Shown piece by piece: positions 45,346 to 57,600 of a DNA stretch of 64,000 nucleotides. Positions within the stretch are counted from its first letter, which is position 1; each line of letters begins with the position of its first letter. Under the pieces are notes generated by a model. The model was not told the DNA's origin. It ran no database searches and was given only the letters and a program-made list of their open reading frames with translations. Position numbers and translations under genes: made by a program. The DNA comes from Kingdonia uniflora (lineage: Eukaryota > Streptophyta > Magnoliopsida > Ranunculales > Circaeasteraceae): NCBI GenBank assembly GCA_014058105.1, contig JACGCM010001129.1, positions 4,599,001 to 4,663,000 on the forward strand, written 5' to 3'.

Positions 45346-45630
45346 GGTGAATAAAGTGAATGGAAAATTGGTACAGTATGAATGTAATTATGAGTTTAAA
45401 TAATCTGCAAAGAAATGAATATGAGAACAAAGTGTGAACTGAACCTTTAATGTTGCAAATGTTGTTTGTGACTATTGTAAAAAATAGATTTGAATATTTT
45501 TGAAATTTTGAAAACTTTGGAAATGACATCAGTACTTCTATAAGAAGAAGAAAAAAAAAATAGGCAGCCTTTGATTTTATCCCTTGTATAAAAGCTATAA
45601 AAATTTGATTTCGTGCAAGTGTGAGTCGTC

Positions 45631-46075
45631 ATGAGTACTGGGAGGCCAGAGGGAGATTTGGATAAGAGAGATAAAAATAGATTAAAATATAAGGCAAATG
45701 GTAATGATGGGAAAGCATTTTCACCAAAAAGGTGTAAGACGTCTGCCATGGATAGTGGAAGGGATGCCTCGGTTCTAAAGCCGAGGATGGCTCGTGCGAG
45801 GCTCAATAACTTCCAGTAGTTAGAGAGAAAAAATATAAATAATGATTCATCTTCGTCATTCAAACATTTCTCAACATCTGAAATCTTGAAGAGCAGTGAA
45901 AGAGGAAAGTAGAAGAAAAGCAAGAGTAGCAGAAAAACTCGTGAGGATTTAAGCAAAAGTGATCCAAAGTCTAAGCGAGAGAGAGTTGTAGAGATTGAGT
46001 CACGAAGGTTGTTATACAGCAGTGTTGTGAGGAAAGGATTCGGTGCTGCGTCAGACTCGCATTCCGACATAGAAG
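45631..46075 (+). pseudogene. aORF3, copy C exon 1
   Basis: M-S-T-G-R-P-E-G-D-L-D-K-R-D-K, P-K-R-C-K-T-S-A-M, V-L-K-P-R-M-A-R-A-R-L-N and one stop near 45820, then S-S-F-K-H-F-S-T-S-E and K-S-K-R-E-R-V-V-E-I-E-S-R-R to S-D-S-H-S-D-I-E-G at the donor. TATAAAAG near 45588 could be a promoter element. The product is highly basic. After the intron (acceptor GTATGTAG near 46263) the frame stops within about ten codons. Confidence 0.58.
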
Positions 46076-46321
46076 GTTAGTAGAGGATCTGTGGTATTTT
46101 GAATGTGTTGTTTGTGAAAACCATTTTTTGCATTAGGGAAATCTAAAAATTACCATATATAGTAATCTATAAAAATCTGTTTGATATTTGATATATGAAA
46201 AATATGCGTATGTGGATGATGTATATCTAAAAGATAATGATTGATACCTGGACCTGTATGTAGGTCAATCGTGTGGAATGTTTGTGTAGGAACAAACCCT
46301 CATTTGTATATTATAGTTGAT

Positions 46322-49300
46322 ATGAAGACTTCACCTATTAATGAGGCATCGACCTCTGGTAGATCAGCAGAGTCCGATGTTGTAATGTCTGATAGTGGGG
46401 AAGAAGCAGGGGTCGATCAATTTCCATATTTCCCTTAAAGATTGACAACTTATCATCCTCGTTCTGATGTTTTTAAAGAGTTTTGTAAAGCCAAGGCTTC
46501 TATAAGGGGAAGATGGGGTAATTTTGTAGAATATGTTGGTAAGCAATTTAGGAGTTGTATTGTAGGATCTGGGGAGGAACATTTTACTCTTTTGGCTGAT
46601 TTGGAGAAGGAAAAATGAGATAGGGGTATTGGTGAATTGATCTCCATTAAGTACATTGATGGGAACGTCCAGGGAAACCTAGCGAAAGGCTTTCTATGTT
46701 GCCTGTCTCAGTTGGAGTATGGGTTAAGTTTTCCCCTTAGATATCTAACGAAAGGGTTTATAAACATTATCAGTGCATGTCCTGTTTAGTTGAACAGGAA
46801 CATGTTGGCGGTGATAAATGTTTGTGAATCTCTGAATAAGCTTTGGGAGGAGGCTGGGAGTGAGAGGAGGATAACTCCTGAGGATGTTTTGCAGTTCTAT
46901 AGGGTAAAGAACTTTTCTTTAAGTGGAGGGGCATATTTTTGTGCAAGCTCAACTCGGCCTCGCTTCTTCGATCTAAAATCAGCAAGTCAACCATGGAATG
47001 ATAATGTGATATAGGTGAAGGGCGACTGCCTTCAGAGAGGTGACGAAGAACCCATGGAACTTCTATTTAGAACTGTAAAACAAAGTGAGTATAACAATGT
47101 ATAATGTATAAGATTGATATATTGAAATTAAATGTTGATTTGCTGATGATAATATGTTGTGAATGATAGGTCCTCGATCACAGGCGACTAGGAAAAAGTT
47201 GATATTATATATTGTTGCCCAAGAAGGTTCTGAGTTCGAGGTTGTACTGGAAGAACTTGGCATTAGCAGAAAGAAACGTGCTAACAGCCGATCCGACAAA
47301 GTTCAAAAATCTGAATCAATGAGGCTAATGACAGGCGATGACAGCAACAAAAAAAAGGGAACTGATGAGGAGAGGCGAAAGAGCTTGCCCAAGACCTCTA
47401 GAGTGGACTTCGTGGGTGCGCAGGAGTCGACTACGTCAAGAAAGATAGCTCAAGCATTTCCTAAGAGGGCGATGCTGAAGCGCGGATCGGCGTCTGGAAC
47501 CACAGGAAGTGGTGAGGTCACAGGAGAGGCAAAGAAGATTAGGGTTGAACCTTCTGCACTGATGGGGACGAAGGTCGTAGAGGATCGACCTGATATAGAA
47601 GATAATCTGAAAGAGGTTGAGGAAAGGGTGAGGCTCGTAGCTCTTATGGCGAGGAGGAGATGAGCAAAATGGTAAGTATATTGACTTGAATATGTGATGA
47701 GTTTTGTATGATGATTCGAGCTAATAGGAAGGTCAATTTTTTTGCTTTTCCAGGCTGCTCGTTTAATAAAGGGGATATGCCTTGGGGTCAAGGTAGAAAA
47801 AGTTGAGCTGAAGAAGGGAAAAGTTAAGCTCGAGAAGAAAGTAGCTCGACTGAAGGCTGGCTTGTCCAAGGAGGGAAAATGGCTGAAGGCCTAGAAGGCT
47901 TCTCAGGCTGTAGAGATCAATAATCTAAACGCGGCGGCGAAAGTAAATTTGGAGGAGGTGATAACCGAGTGCGATAGACTCGAGCGCTACCTTATGATCA
48001 AGGGGTACTCCAAAAATGTGGTGAACGCTATTATGGCGGACACCTATGTTGAGGAAGAGGACGATGATGAGGTGGAAGGTGTTGCTGCCGAAGTTGTGGA
48101 TGGGTTGGATTGTGTCTCTCCGCAAACACTACGAGATAACCAAGGGGATGATGATGAGCGCCCGGAGAGGGAAAATGAAAAGGTAGAGTATAATGTTTTA
48201 ACTCTGCGATTTGTATGACGGTTTGAAATGTTTTAAAATGGTGGGATATTATTTATTAGATATAATTTTATAGGCTAGGATGTTCTTGTAAACCTTGTTG
48301 TAGGAACTTAAGGAAATGTACCTCAGAAGGAAGGGTTAAATCGTTCTATGGCCGGTTTGAGGGGTAAACTGACCAATAATAATAACGTTCATGAGCAGAC
48401 TCAAGCTGATCTACTAAATACTAGGAACGAGTTGAATCGACTGAGGAGGAAACTGATTAAGGAAGACAGCGAGCTGTGGAAAGCTCGGGATGATCTATCT
48501 ACCTCTGAAGTTGTAGCTGAGCATTTGTTTATAGCTTTTTCTGCTAAAGACATGGAATTTCGGATGGTGCAGCAAAAATGTGATGAGTTGAATGAATGGG
48601 TGGCTCAATTAAGAACCGAATTGGCGCTGGCCAATTCGCATGCCAGGAACACCAAGGTTGGGGAGCACTCGAGGAAGAATAAAAATAACGCTAAGGTTTC
48701 CCGTATTCAAGGGGATATAATTAGCTTATCAACTCGAATCAGAGAGCTGGAAGGGGTTATAGATAGAACTCAAGGTCATGTGCAAAGAGGAAATGAGTGG
48801 TTAAGGGAGTACCAACGTAAGTTGGACGCTCCTCTTACCAGGGAACAAGAGTTATAGCAGGTTCTCAAAGGGAAGAAGATTCTGATAAGAAAGAAAGATG
48901 AATTGTTGAAGAAGATTCAGGTTGGGGAAGATTTAAACAGGGAGATTGAGGCACTTCGTACGCAAGTGACGGAGTTGAGGAAGATTAATCAGGCTGAATC
49001 AGGGAAAGCTGATAAGAAATTGGAAGAGAATGTCGCATTCACTGCTCGAATAGACAGGGAAATGGAAAGCCACAAAGTACGGCATAAGAGGTTGGAAGAA
49101 CGCCTTCATCGAGCAAGAGGGAATTTTTCTAAGGCTGTTGTACCCGATGCAAGGCACTCAGAATTGTTGAGGGCAGTGATCGCCTATTTTGTAGAGGAGG
49201 CAAAAGGCTTGAGTTAAAGAGAAATACCTTGCATGACTATTTGTTAGGTAAGGAATGTATTTGCAGGGTTAATAAAGACCGAGGAGATTGTATAAACTTT

Positions 49301-49453
49301 ATGGGGACGAATTTAAGCCCTCGACCTGCTGAATTGGTAGAACATGGCAGGATTGTTGTAGCTGCTCAAGCTCGAAATTTTATGGCTGATCGACCTCCTA
49401 TTGTAAGGGAAAACATAGCTGACCTCCCAACCACAGAAAAGAATCCATTGTAG
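46322..49453 (+). pseudogene. aORF4, copy C
   Basis: Exon 1 (46322-47083) starts M-K-T-S-P-I-N-E-A-S-T-S-G-R. Exon 2 (about 47170-47671) has L-E-E-L-G-I-S-R-K-K-R-A-N-S-R and K-R-G-S-A-S-G-T-T-G-S-G-E. Exon 3 (about 47754-48183) has E-V-I-T-E-C-D-R-L and a D/E-rich tail. A deletion removes most of exon 4 and the start of exon 5. The coiled coil (48348-49217) is nearly open, with D-E-L-N-E-W-V-A-Q-L-R-T-E-L, and the end R-P-A-E-L-V-E-H-G-R-I-V-V-A-A-Q-A-R is followed by a TAG at 49451. It gives the best view of the C-terminus. Confidence 0.7.
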
Positions 49454-49489
49454 CGGTTGTATATGTAACCTAAAATAAACATACTCTGT

Positions 49490-49960
49490 TGCAGACATAT
49501 TGAGATATGAAAGCTAGTTTTAACTTTGCTTTATCATATGTCTGGTAGAATTCTTTGATTGAAAGCTAGTATGACCTTTGTTTTAATCACAGAATATAGA
49601 ATATCGCAGCCATACTGAATGAGATCAAAGCTAGTTTTACCTTTGCTTTATCTTATGCCTGGTAGACTTCTTTGATTAAAAACTAGTATACTTTTGTTTT
49701 AATCGCAAAGATTTAGTAGAGTCAATTAAATCAAGTGTTACCTTTTTCAACTGGTATAATGTCGCAAACATATTGAATGAGATGAAGCTAGTTTTACCTT
49801 TGTTTTATCTTATGTTTGGTAGAGTTCTTTGATTGAAAACTAGTATTAACATTGTTTTAATCGTAGAGATTTAGTAGAGTTAGTTAAATCAAGTGTTATT
49901 CTTGTTTCAACTAGTATAGAGGTTAATTGAAAGCTAGTATGACCTATGCTAAAATCAATG
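49490..49960 (-). repeat. ~160-bp tandem repeats, copy C (about 3 units, first shortened)
   Basis: GCTAGTTTTA recurs at 49513, 49630 and 49788 (117 then 158 bp). Units share TTTGCTTTATCTTATGTCTGGTAGA and TTTAGTAGAGT with 4990-5640 in reverse complement. Confidence 0.85.
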
Positions 49961-50069
49961 TTTTGTCTATGAAGTAGAAAGATATATGGGAGGAAAAAAA
50001 CTTGGAAGTTTTCATTGATTAGAAAAGGATGTACATTGGATGGAGATGGAAATCTCACTTTTGAAATGG

Positions 50070-51500
50070 AAAAACCGAGAAATTGAAGTAGAGTAGTGAG
50101 GGACTTAACGATAGTACCGTTTCAGTTGCCTAGTATTCTAAGGATTAGAGATGTGAACTCCATTTCTGTTATGAGGTAATATGATCTCAGGCCTGAGGGA
50201 CCTGTGAAAAGGAATGAACCTTCCCAATTGCCTGCAAGTTTCCCGGTATGAGGCTATTTTTTGTGTTGAGGGATTTCTCTGAGGACGAAATCGTTGATTT
50301 GGAAGGTGCGACTTCTGACTCGTTTGTTGTATGATAAGCCAATGAATCGACATGTTTATTTTTACCTCGAGGAAGATAATCGAGAGTTGTTTTCGCCAAC
50401 TGGCTCATCCTATCTACAATAAGGGTTTTGTATTTGATCATCTTGTTATTCTTCTTATATTGCTCAGAATAATGGTGGGCGATGAGTAGTTAATCGGTAT
50501 AGACTGAGAGTTTTGGGATGCTGTGCTCAAGTACAAGGTCAAGTCCATGAATAAGAGCTTCGTATATGATGACATTGTTGGAAGTTTCAAAATCTAAGTG
50601 GATTGATTATCAATTATGTCATTGGAAGGGGTATTCAATACGATTCCAATTCCTGACCCTGCGAGTCCTACTGAATGATCTGTAAGAAGTCTCCACCTTT
50701 TCCATGTAATCTATTTAACTCACTCGTCAAATGCTTTGGTGGGTGGATCTTCTGTATTTTCCTCTTCAAGGTCAGGATCGAGCTCCTCCCACTCAGGATC
50801 TTCCACTGGAAAATCTGCAAGAAAATTGGCAATGGCCTGACCTTTTTCGGAATGACGTTGGTCCATGTATTCTTTTGTGACGTAATGGCATGTTGGTTGA
50901 ATCGTTGGATGTGTTGGCAGAGGATGATAAGTTCCCGTACCTTTACTCAAACGATCTCGTGCTGGAACTTGATGTAGTGGTCGCTGGTCTTCCAATTGTC
51001 GGATAGGAATCAGGTGACCTCGACTGACTTCTTATTGGACTTCTCACTCTAAATGGATGGAGGGCTGTAGTCCTTGTGGTACATTTCTGGAAATAGTTTT
51101 ACTGGCGAATCCCCAAGGTCTCAATCTTTCCCTTGCTAAAATGCGTGAGGTCTCGGGAAGTTGATCGCGACCTCTGGCGGGAGGAGCCTACTGAGTATTT
51201 TGAAGAGCCTTGAGTATTGTCTGCATCATCATCATCTGATCTTCGTGTCGTTTGAGGACTGTCAAACGAGCTTGTCTTTCTACATCGAGCTTTTTCCCTC
51301 GGAGCTCGCGATCCTTTGTCAATTGCAATTTAAGTTCAGCGCATTTTTTTGTCTCGGCGTGGAGATTCGCTCGTAACTCGGTGAGCTATCCCGGATCTAC
51401 AGAAATTTCAAGTTGTGTTCATGCGGCCTATCCCCGGGAAGAAACCATAATTGAAATTTATAATGAAAGACTGCCTAAGGGTATCGTAGAAATGCAATCT
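50070..51500 (-). pseudogene. Internally deleted gag-pol of copy C
   Basis: From the right: gag N-terminus (51500 to about 50890), then a jump to the linker before aRH (K-G-Q-A-I-A-N-F-L-A-D-F-P, 50870-50720), then aRH (to about 50345, with Y-L-P-R-G-K-N-K-H-V-D-S-L-A), then a jump to the integrase C-terminus (about 50340-50100). The core of gag, protease, RT, RNase H and integrase catalytic core are gone. Two deletions thus shrank the ~6-kb coding part to 1.4 kb. Confidence 0.8.
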
Positions 51501-51518
51501 TTCCTACAGACGATGCTA
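51501..51518 (-). other. Primer binding site of copy C, decayed
   Basis: TTCCTACAGACGATGCTA matches the reverse complement of TGGCGCCATCTGTGGGAA with five changes and sits two bases from LTR-3. It shows that LTR-3 is the 5' LTR of copy C. Confidence 0.65.
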
Positions 51519-51520
51519 AA

Positions 51521-52091
51521 TGTAATGGCCAAATTCCGTAAGCCCAAAATGATTAGGAATTAGCTATCATACCAATGAACCTGTAACAGTATTCTAATGG
51601 AAAGTAAGAAATGGAAACATGTGTTTTTAGCTTGGAAAACCTCTAAATAGGTAAAAAACCACCACCTTGTATGGAGGATTTTTTTAAAGTATATTTATTA
51701 TTTGAAACGGATATCTTTATTACAAGTGATCTCTCAAATAAAGAAATTCCTTTGATCTTGTAAAATAAGAAGTTTGTACAATTTTCTGGTCCTTGTCTCT
51801 TCTGAAACTTTTCCTTTATATAGGCTTTTCCTACAACTCTCCATCGTGCTAGAGCACATTTTATGAATAATACATTTAGTGGCGGTTGATCAAATAACTG
51901 ACGAGTTGGTGGAAGACAGGTGTTTTTGACTGGGTAATATTTTCCAGGTTTAGCTCGAACTACTTTCTTGTGTAGTTCGTGGGGCTGGTTGGAATGTTAA
52001 GTAGAATGTTAAAAATGCGTGAACCTAGGATGGAGGTAATTTGAGCTGGATGAGCTCAACTTTGTGTGAGATTGAGGGATATGTCTCGGCA
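51521..52091 (-). repeat. LTR-3, shared: 5' LTR of copy C and 3' LTR of copy D
   Basis: 571 bp, TGTAATGGCC to TCTCGGCA on the + strand. The PBS is on its left and the PPT reverse complement ATCGCCCCCTCGC on its right (52092). Confidence 0.88.
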
Positions 52092-52360
52092 ATCGCCCCC
52101 TCGCAACCGAAGTCACGTGTGGCTTTGGTTAAGAAAGAGTATGTTAAAAGTTTGAAATTCAAAACAGAGTAATGATGGCCATTGACTGGGTGGAAGTTAC
52201 GTGATATTGTTAAGTGATGAGTATTTAATGATGATGTGAATGTATGTGACGGTTGCGTTTAAATAGTCGCGTCCATAATGAATGATGGCGCTTGGGAAAA
52301 TGTACCTGCACAATAAATTTAGGGTTATATAAATATTATCTGTAGCAAATCTTTTGAGAG
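52092..52360 (+). promoter_or_regulatory. PPT and promoter region of cassette D
   Basis: It has GTGACGG (near 52245) and GGCGCTTGGG (near 52286) boxes and TTATATAAATATTATCTGTAGC at 52324. The aORF1 ATG is 36 bp downstream of the TATA, closer than in the other copies because of a small deletion. Confidence 0.6.
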
Positions 52361-52663
52361 ATGGTGAAAACTTGGAGGATGGTACTTGAAGAGAAGGTTA
52401 CGTCTGAAATGCAGATGTTGAAGTTGAAATACTTTGGTGACCATTCCTTGGAAATGACAATACCCGCTCTTATCCCTCCGACGTACCAAGGCTTGTCAGA
52501 AGAGGAAGCGGTTGAAGATTTGGAAGATTACTACTATAAGTAGAGATTTCATGTCTTTGTCTTGACAGGCGAGGAATGTTGGACCTGTCTCCACACTCTT
52601 GCGGAAGACAGGGTTAGGGCTTCATATGTAGGGATAGGTGTATCTGCGGGGCAGATATGCTGA
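52361..52663 (+). pseudogene. aORF1, copy D
   Basis: M-V-K-T-W-R-M-V-L-E-E-K, L-K-Y-F-G-D-H-S-L-E-M, P-P-T-Y-Q-G-L-S-E-E-E-A and Y-Y-Y-K precede a stop, then R-F-H-V-F-V-L-T-G-E-E-C, L-A-E-D-R-V and S-A-G-Q-I-C precede TGA. Length is 101 codons, identical to copy A, with a single internal stop (TAG replacing the conserved Trp codon of W-R-F). Confidence 0.65.
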
Positions 52664-53436
52664 TTTCTTGTGTCATCATGGATTCTAAGGTTAGGCCCTC
52701 TTCATCTTTACCAACTCTTCGGTGGTGGTGGTTATAGAATAGGCGATAATGGCAGTGGAAGATGAGGATGTGAAGGGGGACCCTGCTGATGCATTTCCAT
52801 CATTTTTTTGCGCAAAGAAGACCTTCATCTTTTTTTGTGGGGGCCAGCACTGAGTCCACTACGTACATAGTTTATGTTTGAAGTTCGACTGGACTTTGAC
52901 CAAACTCATGTGAGGGAAATTTTTTGCTGTGTCCAATGTCTTCTTTGCATCAGTGTAAATAATCACTAAATTAGGATAAACTGGAAGACATGATACCTCA
53001 GGGTGCCTGAATGACCCGTAACTTTTAATCAATAGGGAAAACTTGTTATCTACAAAGTACCTGGAGTTTGGTAATGGATGAATAACATTCTATTGTATTC
53101 CTGAGGTCGATGTGGTGAAAACTTGTCATCTGTAAATCGCATGTAATATCTTTGACATGAATAAAAGTTGATATTTACTAAACGTGTATAGAAAAAGAAA
53201 AAAAATTGAATCGAACTGAATTGTGCTGGGTGCTGGTTGAATAACTGCTATAAGTGATGAAACAATACTACAATGTTGCTCGTACTGAGATTAATATGTG
53301 GCGACAATATCGTGCGGAAATATAAATGATTTGTGTTTAACAGGTGAGGGAGGGAAATTGTAATTGTAGAAACTCAAGATGTTACTGGTCGATAGGGATT
53401 CTATTCGTGATAGCGCAAGGTCGAGTATAGTGACTA
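52664..53436 (+). other. Spacer between aORF1 and aORF2, copy D
   Basis: Non-coding. It has degenerate AACTTGTTATCTACAAAGTACCTG repeats near 53040 and 53115. Confidence 0.5.
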
Positions 53437-53559
53437 ATGTGTATACTGGTGAGGGGAAAAGTTCAAATAATTTATTCTAAGATTTTGGGTTTTATGTTTA
53501 CGAGATACAAGGTAAAAGTCATGTATTTGATGGAAAAGTGTGTGAGAAATGTACAAATA

Positions 53560-53700
53560 TGGGCAGGATTAAAGAAAAACGGAGGAGAGATTAGGATGGT
53601 ACGGCTCGATCTTAGAGGATTCGTCTTACCGCAGAAGTACGATTGTTGATAAAGATTGCTGAAGTATGTGAGATCGAGTTCGAAGGTCTGAAGACCGACA
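53560..53700 (+). pseudogene. aORF2, copy D, short remnant
   Basis: Only G-G-E-I-R-M-V-R-L-D-L-R-G-F-V and a short following stretch match the aORF2 N-terminus. The rest, from E-V-C/R-E onward, is deleted and the sequence moves on to the aORF3 upstream region. Confidence 0.45.
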
Positions 53701-53991
53701 AATAATGTGATTGGATGTTGCGTAAAGTGTTTCTTATAAAAAAATTGTTTTGAATGTAACAGAAATAATATAAGTCAGTCAAATCCTCTATAGTGACGAA
53801 TCTGTTTTGAGACTGTTTTAGCAAATATTTTGAATAATTTTGAAAATTTGCACAGTTTAGAAAATGACGTCAATCACTATAAGTATAATAAACAAGGACA
53901 GAGAAACAAAAATATGAAAATACAGAAGCTTCTAGTTTTGTTTTGTATGCAAAAGGAAATAAAACTCTGACATCGTACAATGTGAGTCATC

Positions 53992-54417
53992 ATGAGTGTG
54001 GGAAGGTCAGGAAAAGATATGGAAATAGGGGGAAAAATATGCTAAAAAATGAAGGGAGTTGTAATAATGGAAATGTAGTTTTATCGAAAAGGTACAAGGC
54101 GTCTGACATGAAGAGTCGAGAGGATGCCTCAGTTCTGAAATTGAGGGCAGTTTGTGCGAGGAGCAATAAATGCCAGCCGCTGGAGAGATAAAGGATAAAT
54201 GGTACTTCTTTGTCTCTAGTCAAACGTTTTACAACTTCACAAAATTTGGAGAGTACTCAGAGAGAGAGACGAAAGATCAGGAGATTTGATAAAGAGTTAT
54301 CCGAAGGTGATAAACGGTTGAAGAGGGAAAAAGATTTTGGATCTCGTAGGTGGCTATACATCAGCGTCGTAAGGGAAAAGTTTGACGCAACTGCCGATTC
54401 TCATTCGGATACTGAAG
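53992..54417 (+). pseudogene. aORF3, copy D exon 1
   Basis: M-S-V-G-R-S-G-K-D opens the frame. After frameshifts the family blocks S-K-R-Y-K-A-S-D-M, E-D-A-S-V-L-K-L-R, S-L-V-K-R-F-T-T-S and A-T-A-D-S-H-S-D-T-E-G follow, ending at the donor AAG|GTTAGT (54417). It is Arg/Lys-rich as in the other copies. The intron runs to TATATAG near 54566. Confidence 0.55.
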
Positions 54418-54625
54418 GTTAGTAGAGAAGTATGCAATATATGTTGATGTATATATATATATGTTAAAGATATATGTTATACGTAAATGATTGATCAGAG
54501 ATATATGTTGAATATATATATATATACATAGATGGAAGAATGATAAATACCTTAACATGTATATAGGTCGAGCATGAAAGGCATCTCTATAGGTCGAAAA
54601 CGTGCCTGTAGAAATTGTTTTTAAG

Positions 54626-57600
54626 ATGGGTAGTTCATCTGTTAATGAGGTATCGACCTCTGGTCGGACGAATGAGTCTAATAATGAAGGGGAAGTTGGA
54701 TTGGAACAATTCTTGGGTTTCCCTGGTCAATTGGTAACTTATCCTCCTGGTTCTGATGCCTTTAGAGAGTTTTGTAAAGCCAAGGCGGCCGTAGGTGGGA
54801 AATGGGGCAAATGTGCAGAGTTTTCTGGTAGGTAGTTTATGGGTTGTACGGTAGCAGTGGGGAAGAGTATTTTTACCTGTTGGCTAATTTGGAAGTGGAA
54901 AAATGAGATAGGGGTATAGATGAATCGATCTTGTTAGAATATTTTGATGGGGATATCCGGGGTGACCTCTCGAAGTGTTACCTATCTCAATTAGAGTATG
55001 GGTTGAGCCTTCCCCTCATCAATTTGGCAAAGGGGATTATGAATGCAATAGGGGCATGTCTTGTTCAATTGAATGGGAATATGTGGGAGGTAATAACCGT
55101 GTATGATCATCTGAATAAAAAATGGGAGAATGAGGGAAAAGTAAGGAGGATAACACCTGAGGACGTTTTGCAGTTTTATGGGGTAAAGAATTTAAAGGCC
55201 AATGGGGGATCATATTTCTGTGCGAGCGTAACTCGGCGTCGCTTTTTTGATCTCAATTCAACATGTCGAACCTGGAATGACAACATCATATGGTTGAAGG
55301 GTAATTGCCTTCAAAGAGATGATGAATAACTTTTGGACCTTCTGTTTAGAACTGTAAAGCAAAATAAGTATAGACATGCATAGATATAATTATTGTTACG
55401 TTTTGCTGATAACTGTAGTTGATAGTAAAAATGTTATTATTGCAGGTGTGAAGTCTACAGTGGAAAGGAAGGAATCCCTGTTGGACAAAGTTGCAGTGGA
55501 GGAGACTGAACTCAAAATTATGTTGGAGGGACTCAGCCTGAGTAGAAAGAAGAGGGTCGATAGTAGGTCGAACAAGGTTCAAAAAGCTTAATCTACCAGG
55601 TTGATGGAGGGTATCGATGAAGGAAAAAGGTAAGCAAGTGGTGAGGAGGTTCGAACTAATCTTTCCAAGACTCTTGGAACTGGCAGTTTAGCTCAGCCAA
55701 ATCCTATCAAGTCGAGCAAAGTAGCTCAAAAATATCTGAAGAAACAGATGCTAAAGGCTCTGCCGGCCTCTGGTACTACTAGAAGTGGTGAGGTCGTGAA
55801 AGATAAGAGGAGGAGGGTCGAACCCTCGGGGGAGTCAGGAGAGAAGATCACTGAGGGGCAATCTGCTTCGGTGGACGACCTCAAAGAGGTCAAGGAAAGG
55901 GCCAGGTTGGCAGTTCTTCAAGGAGAGGAAGACACGAGCAAGATGGTAAGTTTAATTAGCATAAAGAAATGCTTAATATACTTCGAGCTAATCGCTGAGA
56001 TCGATATAATTTTTGTAGGTTGCTCGTCTTGTCAAGGGGATTTGGCACGGTATAGAGGAAGAAAAAAGAAAGCTGAAGAAGGTCAATCCCGAGCTGGAAA
56101 AAGAATTAGCTCGATCCAGGCTGACGCTTTGAAGGAAGTCAAGCAGCTGAAGGCTTCTCATACCGTTGCGATTGGTCAGCAGCAGGTGGAGACAGAGGCC
56201 AATCTTGGCGAGATGGTTGAGGAGCAAGATAGACTAGGATATCATTTGATGCTGAAAGGCTATTTTGAGGAGGAGGTGGATGCCATAAAGGCGAACGCCT
56301 ATGTTGAGGAAGAAGAGGAGGAGGAAGCAGAAGCAGTGGGGATCGTGGCCGGTCTGGATGGCATTTCCCGCCTGACGGTGCTCGACAATCAAGGGGATGA
56401 AGTCGAGCTCCCAGAAGGTGGTAGTGAGAAGGTAGGGTAGACATATGTGTTTGTATAAATATTTGCAAGTTGTTTGAACTGTGTGTAGGGAAGAAACTTC
56501 TGTAAAATGACTTTGTTTTACAAACCTTTTGTAGGCAGTTAGAGAGATGAGTCTCAGAATAAACGATCTTGAGTCTGGACTTGCCAGGGAATGAGAGACC
56601 TCTAAAGCTTTGCGGTCTGTTAAAGCGGAGCTATAGGTTAGATCGGAATAGGTCTTTTGACTTGCATGTTATACCAACGTTAAGTTATCAAGCAAATAGG
56701 ATATAAATGCATGGTAAAAATCCAACGTTATTAATATAGAGTAATACATCGAAAGTATGTACCTTGTACGCCGAAAGAAAATTCATGAAGCGTTCATCTG
56801 AGAATGAACTCCAAACTTTTAGTCTAAAAGTATTTGGAAGCAGATGTTTAGAAATCACATAGTCTCTTTAGAAATGTAGTATGTATATATTGAAAGGCTT
56901 ATGAATCAAACAGTACTAAAACTTGTTATATTTCCCAGGTCGAATTAGATTCATCTCGCACACGTGTGGACGACGTACTCATGTGTAATTGGGAATTTGT
57001 AGGGCAGTTCGACATGATGAAGGAGGCGAGTGAGAATAGAGAAGATCAATACGTAAAGGCGCATTTTAGGCTTGTGGAGTTGACCCAGGCCGTTTCCGAC
57101 CTGACTCGTCAGGTTGAAGAGAAAGATTCTGAGATAAAGAATGGATTAAAAGAGCTAGCTGAGGTAGCAGAACGTGCCGAGAAGCTTCAACGTCAAGTTG
57201 ACGTGTTGGCTGTGAAGGGTAAGCAGGCCGACTCGTCTCAATACCGTATTCAGGCGCTAGAACAATCAGAGGAACAATTTTGATATGATCTCCAGAACTG
57301 TAGGATCGAGATAGAGCGACTAAGACAGAAATTCGTTGAAAAAGATGACGAGCTAAGGGTAGCTCAAGAAAATCTATCGGCTTCGGAAGCCGCAGCTGAA
57401 CATTTGCAAATAGTTCTACCCGCCAAGGACATGGAATTCCGGGAAATGCAACGAAGGTGTAATGATTTAATCGAGAGGGTTGCACGACTCAAGGCTGAAC
57501 TGGCGAAGGTCATTACGCGTGCCAAGAAAGCTGAGACTAGATAGCGCTCATGGAGAAGTAGAACTGAGGTTTAGACTCTTTTAGTTTGAGGGGATTTAGT

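Noticed and set aside
45447..46070. A 207-residue frame on the minus strand at copy C
   Set aside because: It is the mirror of aORF3 and its upstream spacer. The conserved family reading is on the + strand.
47450..47869. 139-residue minus-strand frame opposite aORF4 exon 2
   Set aside because: Spans an intron of the sense gene and is not kept in other copies.
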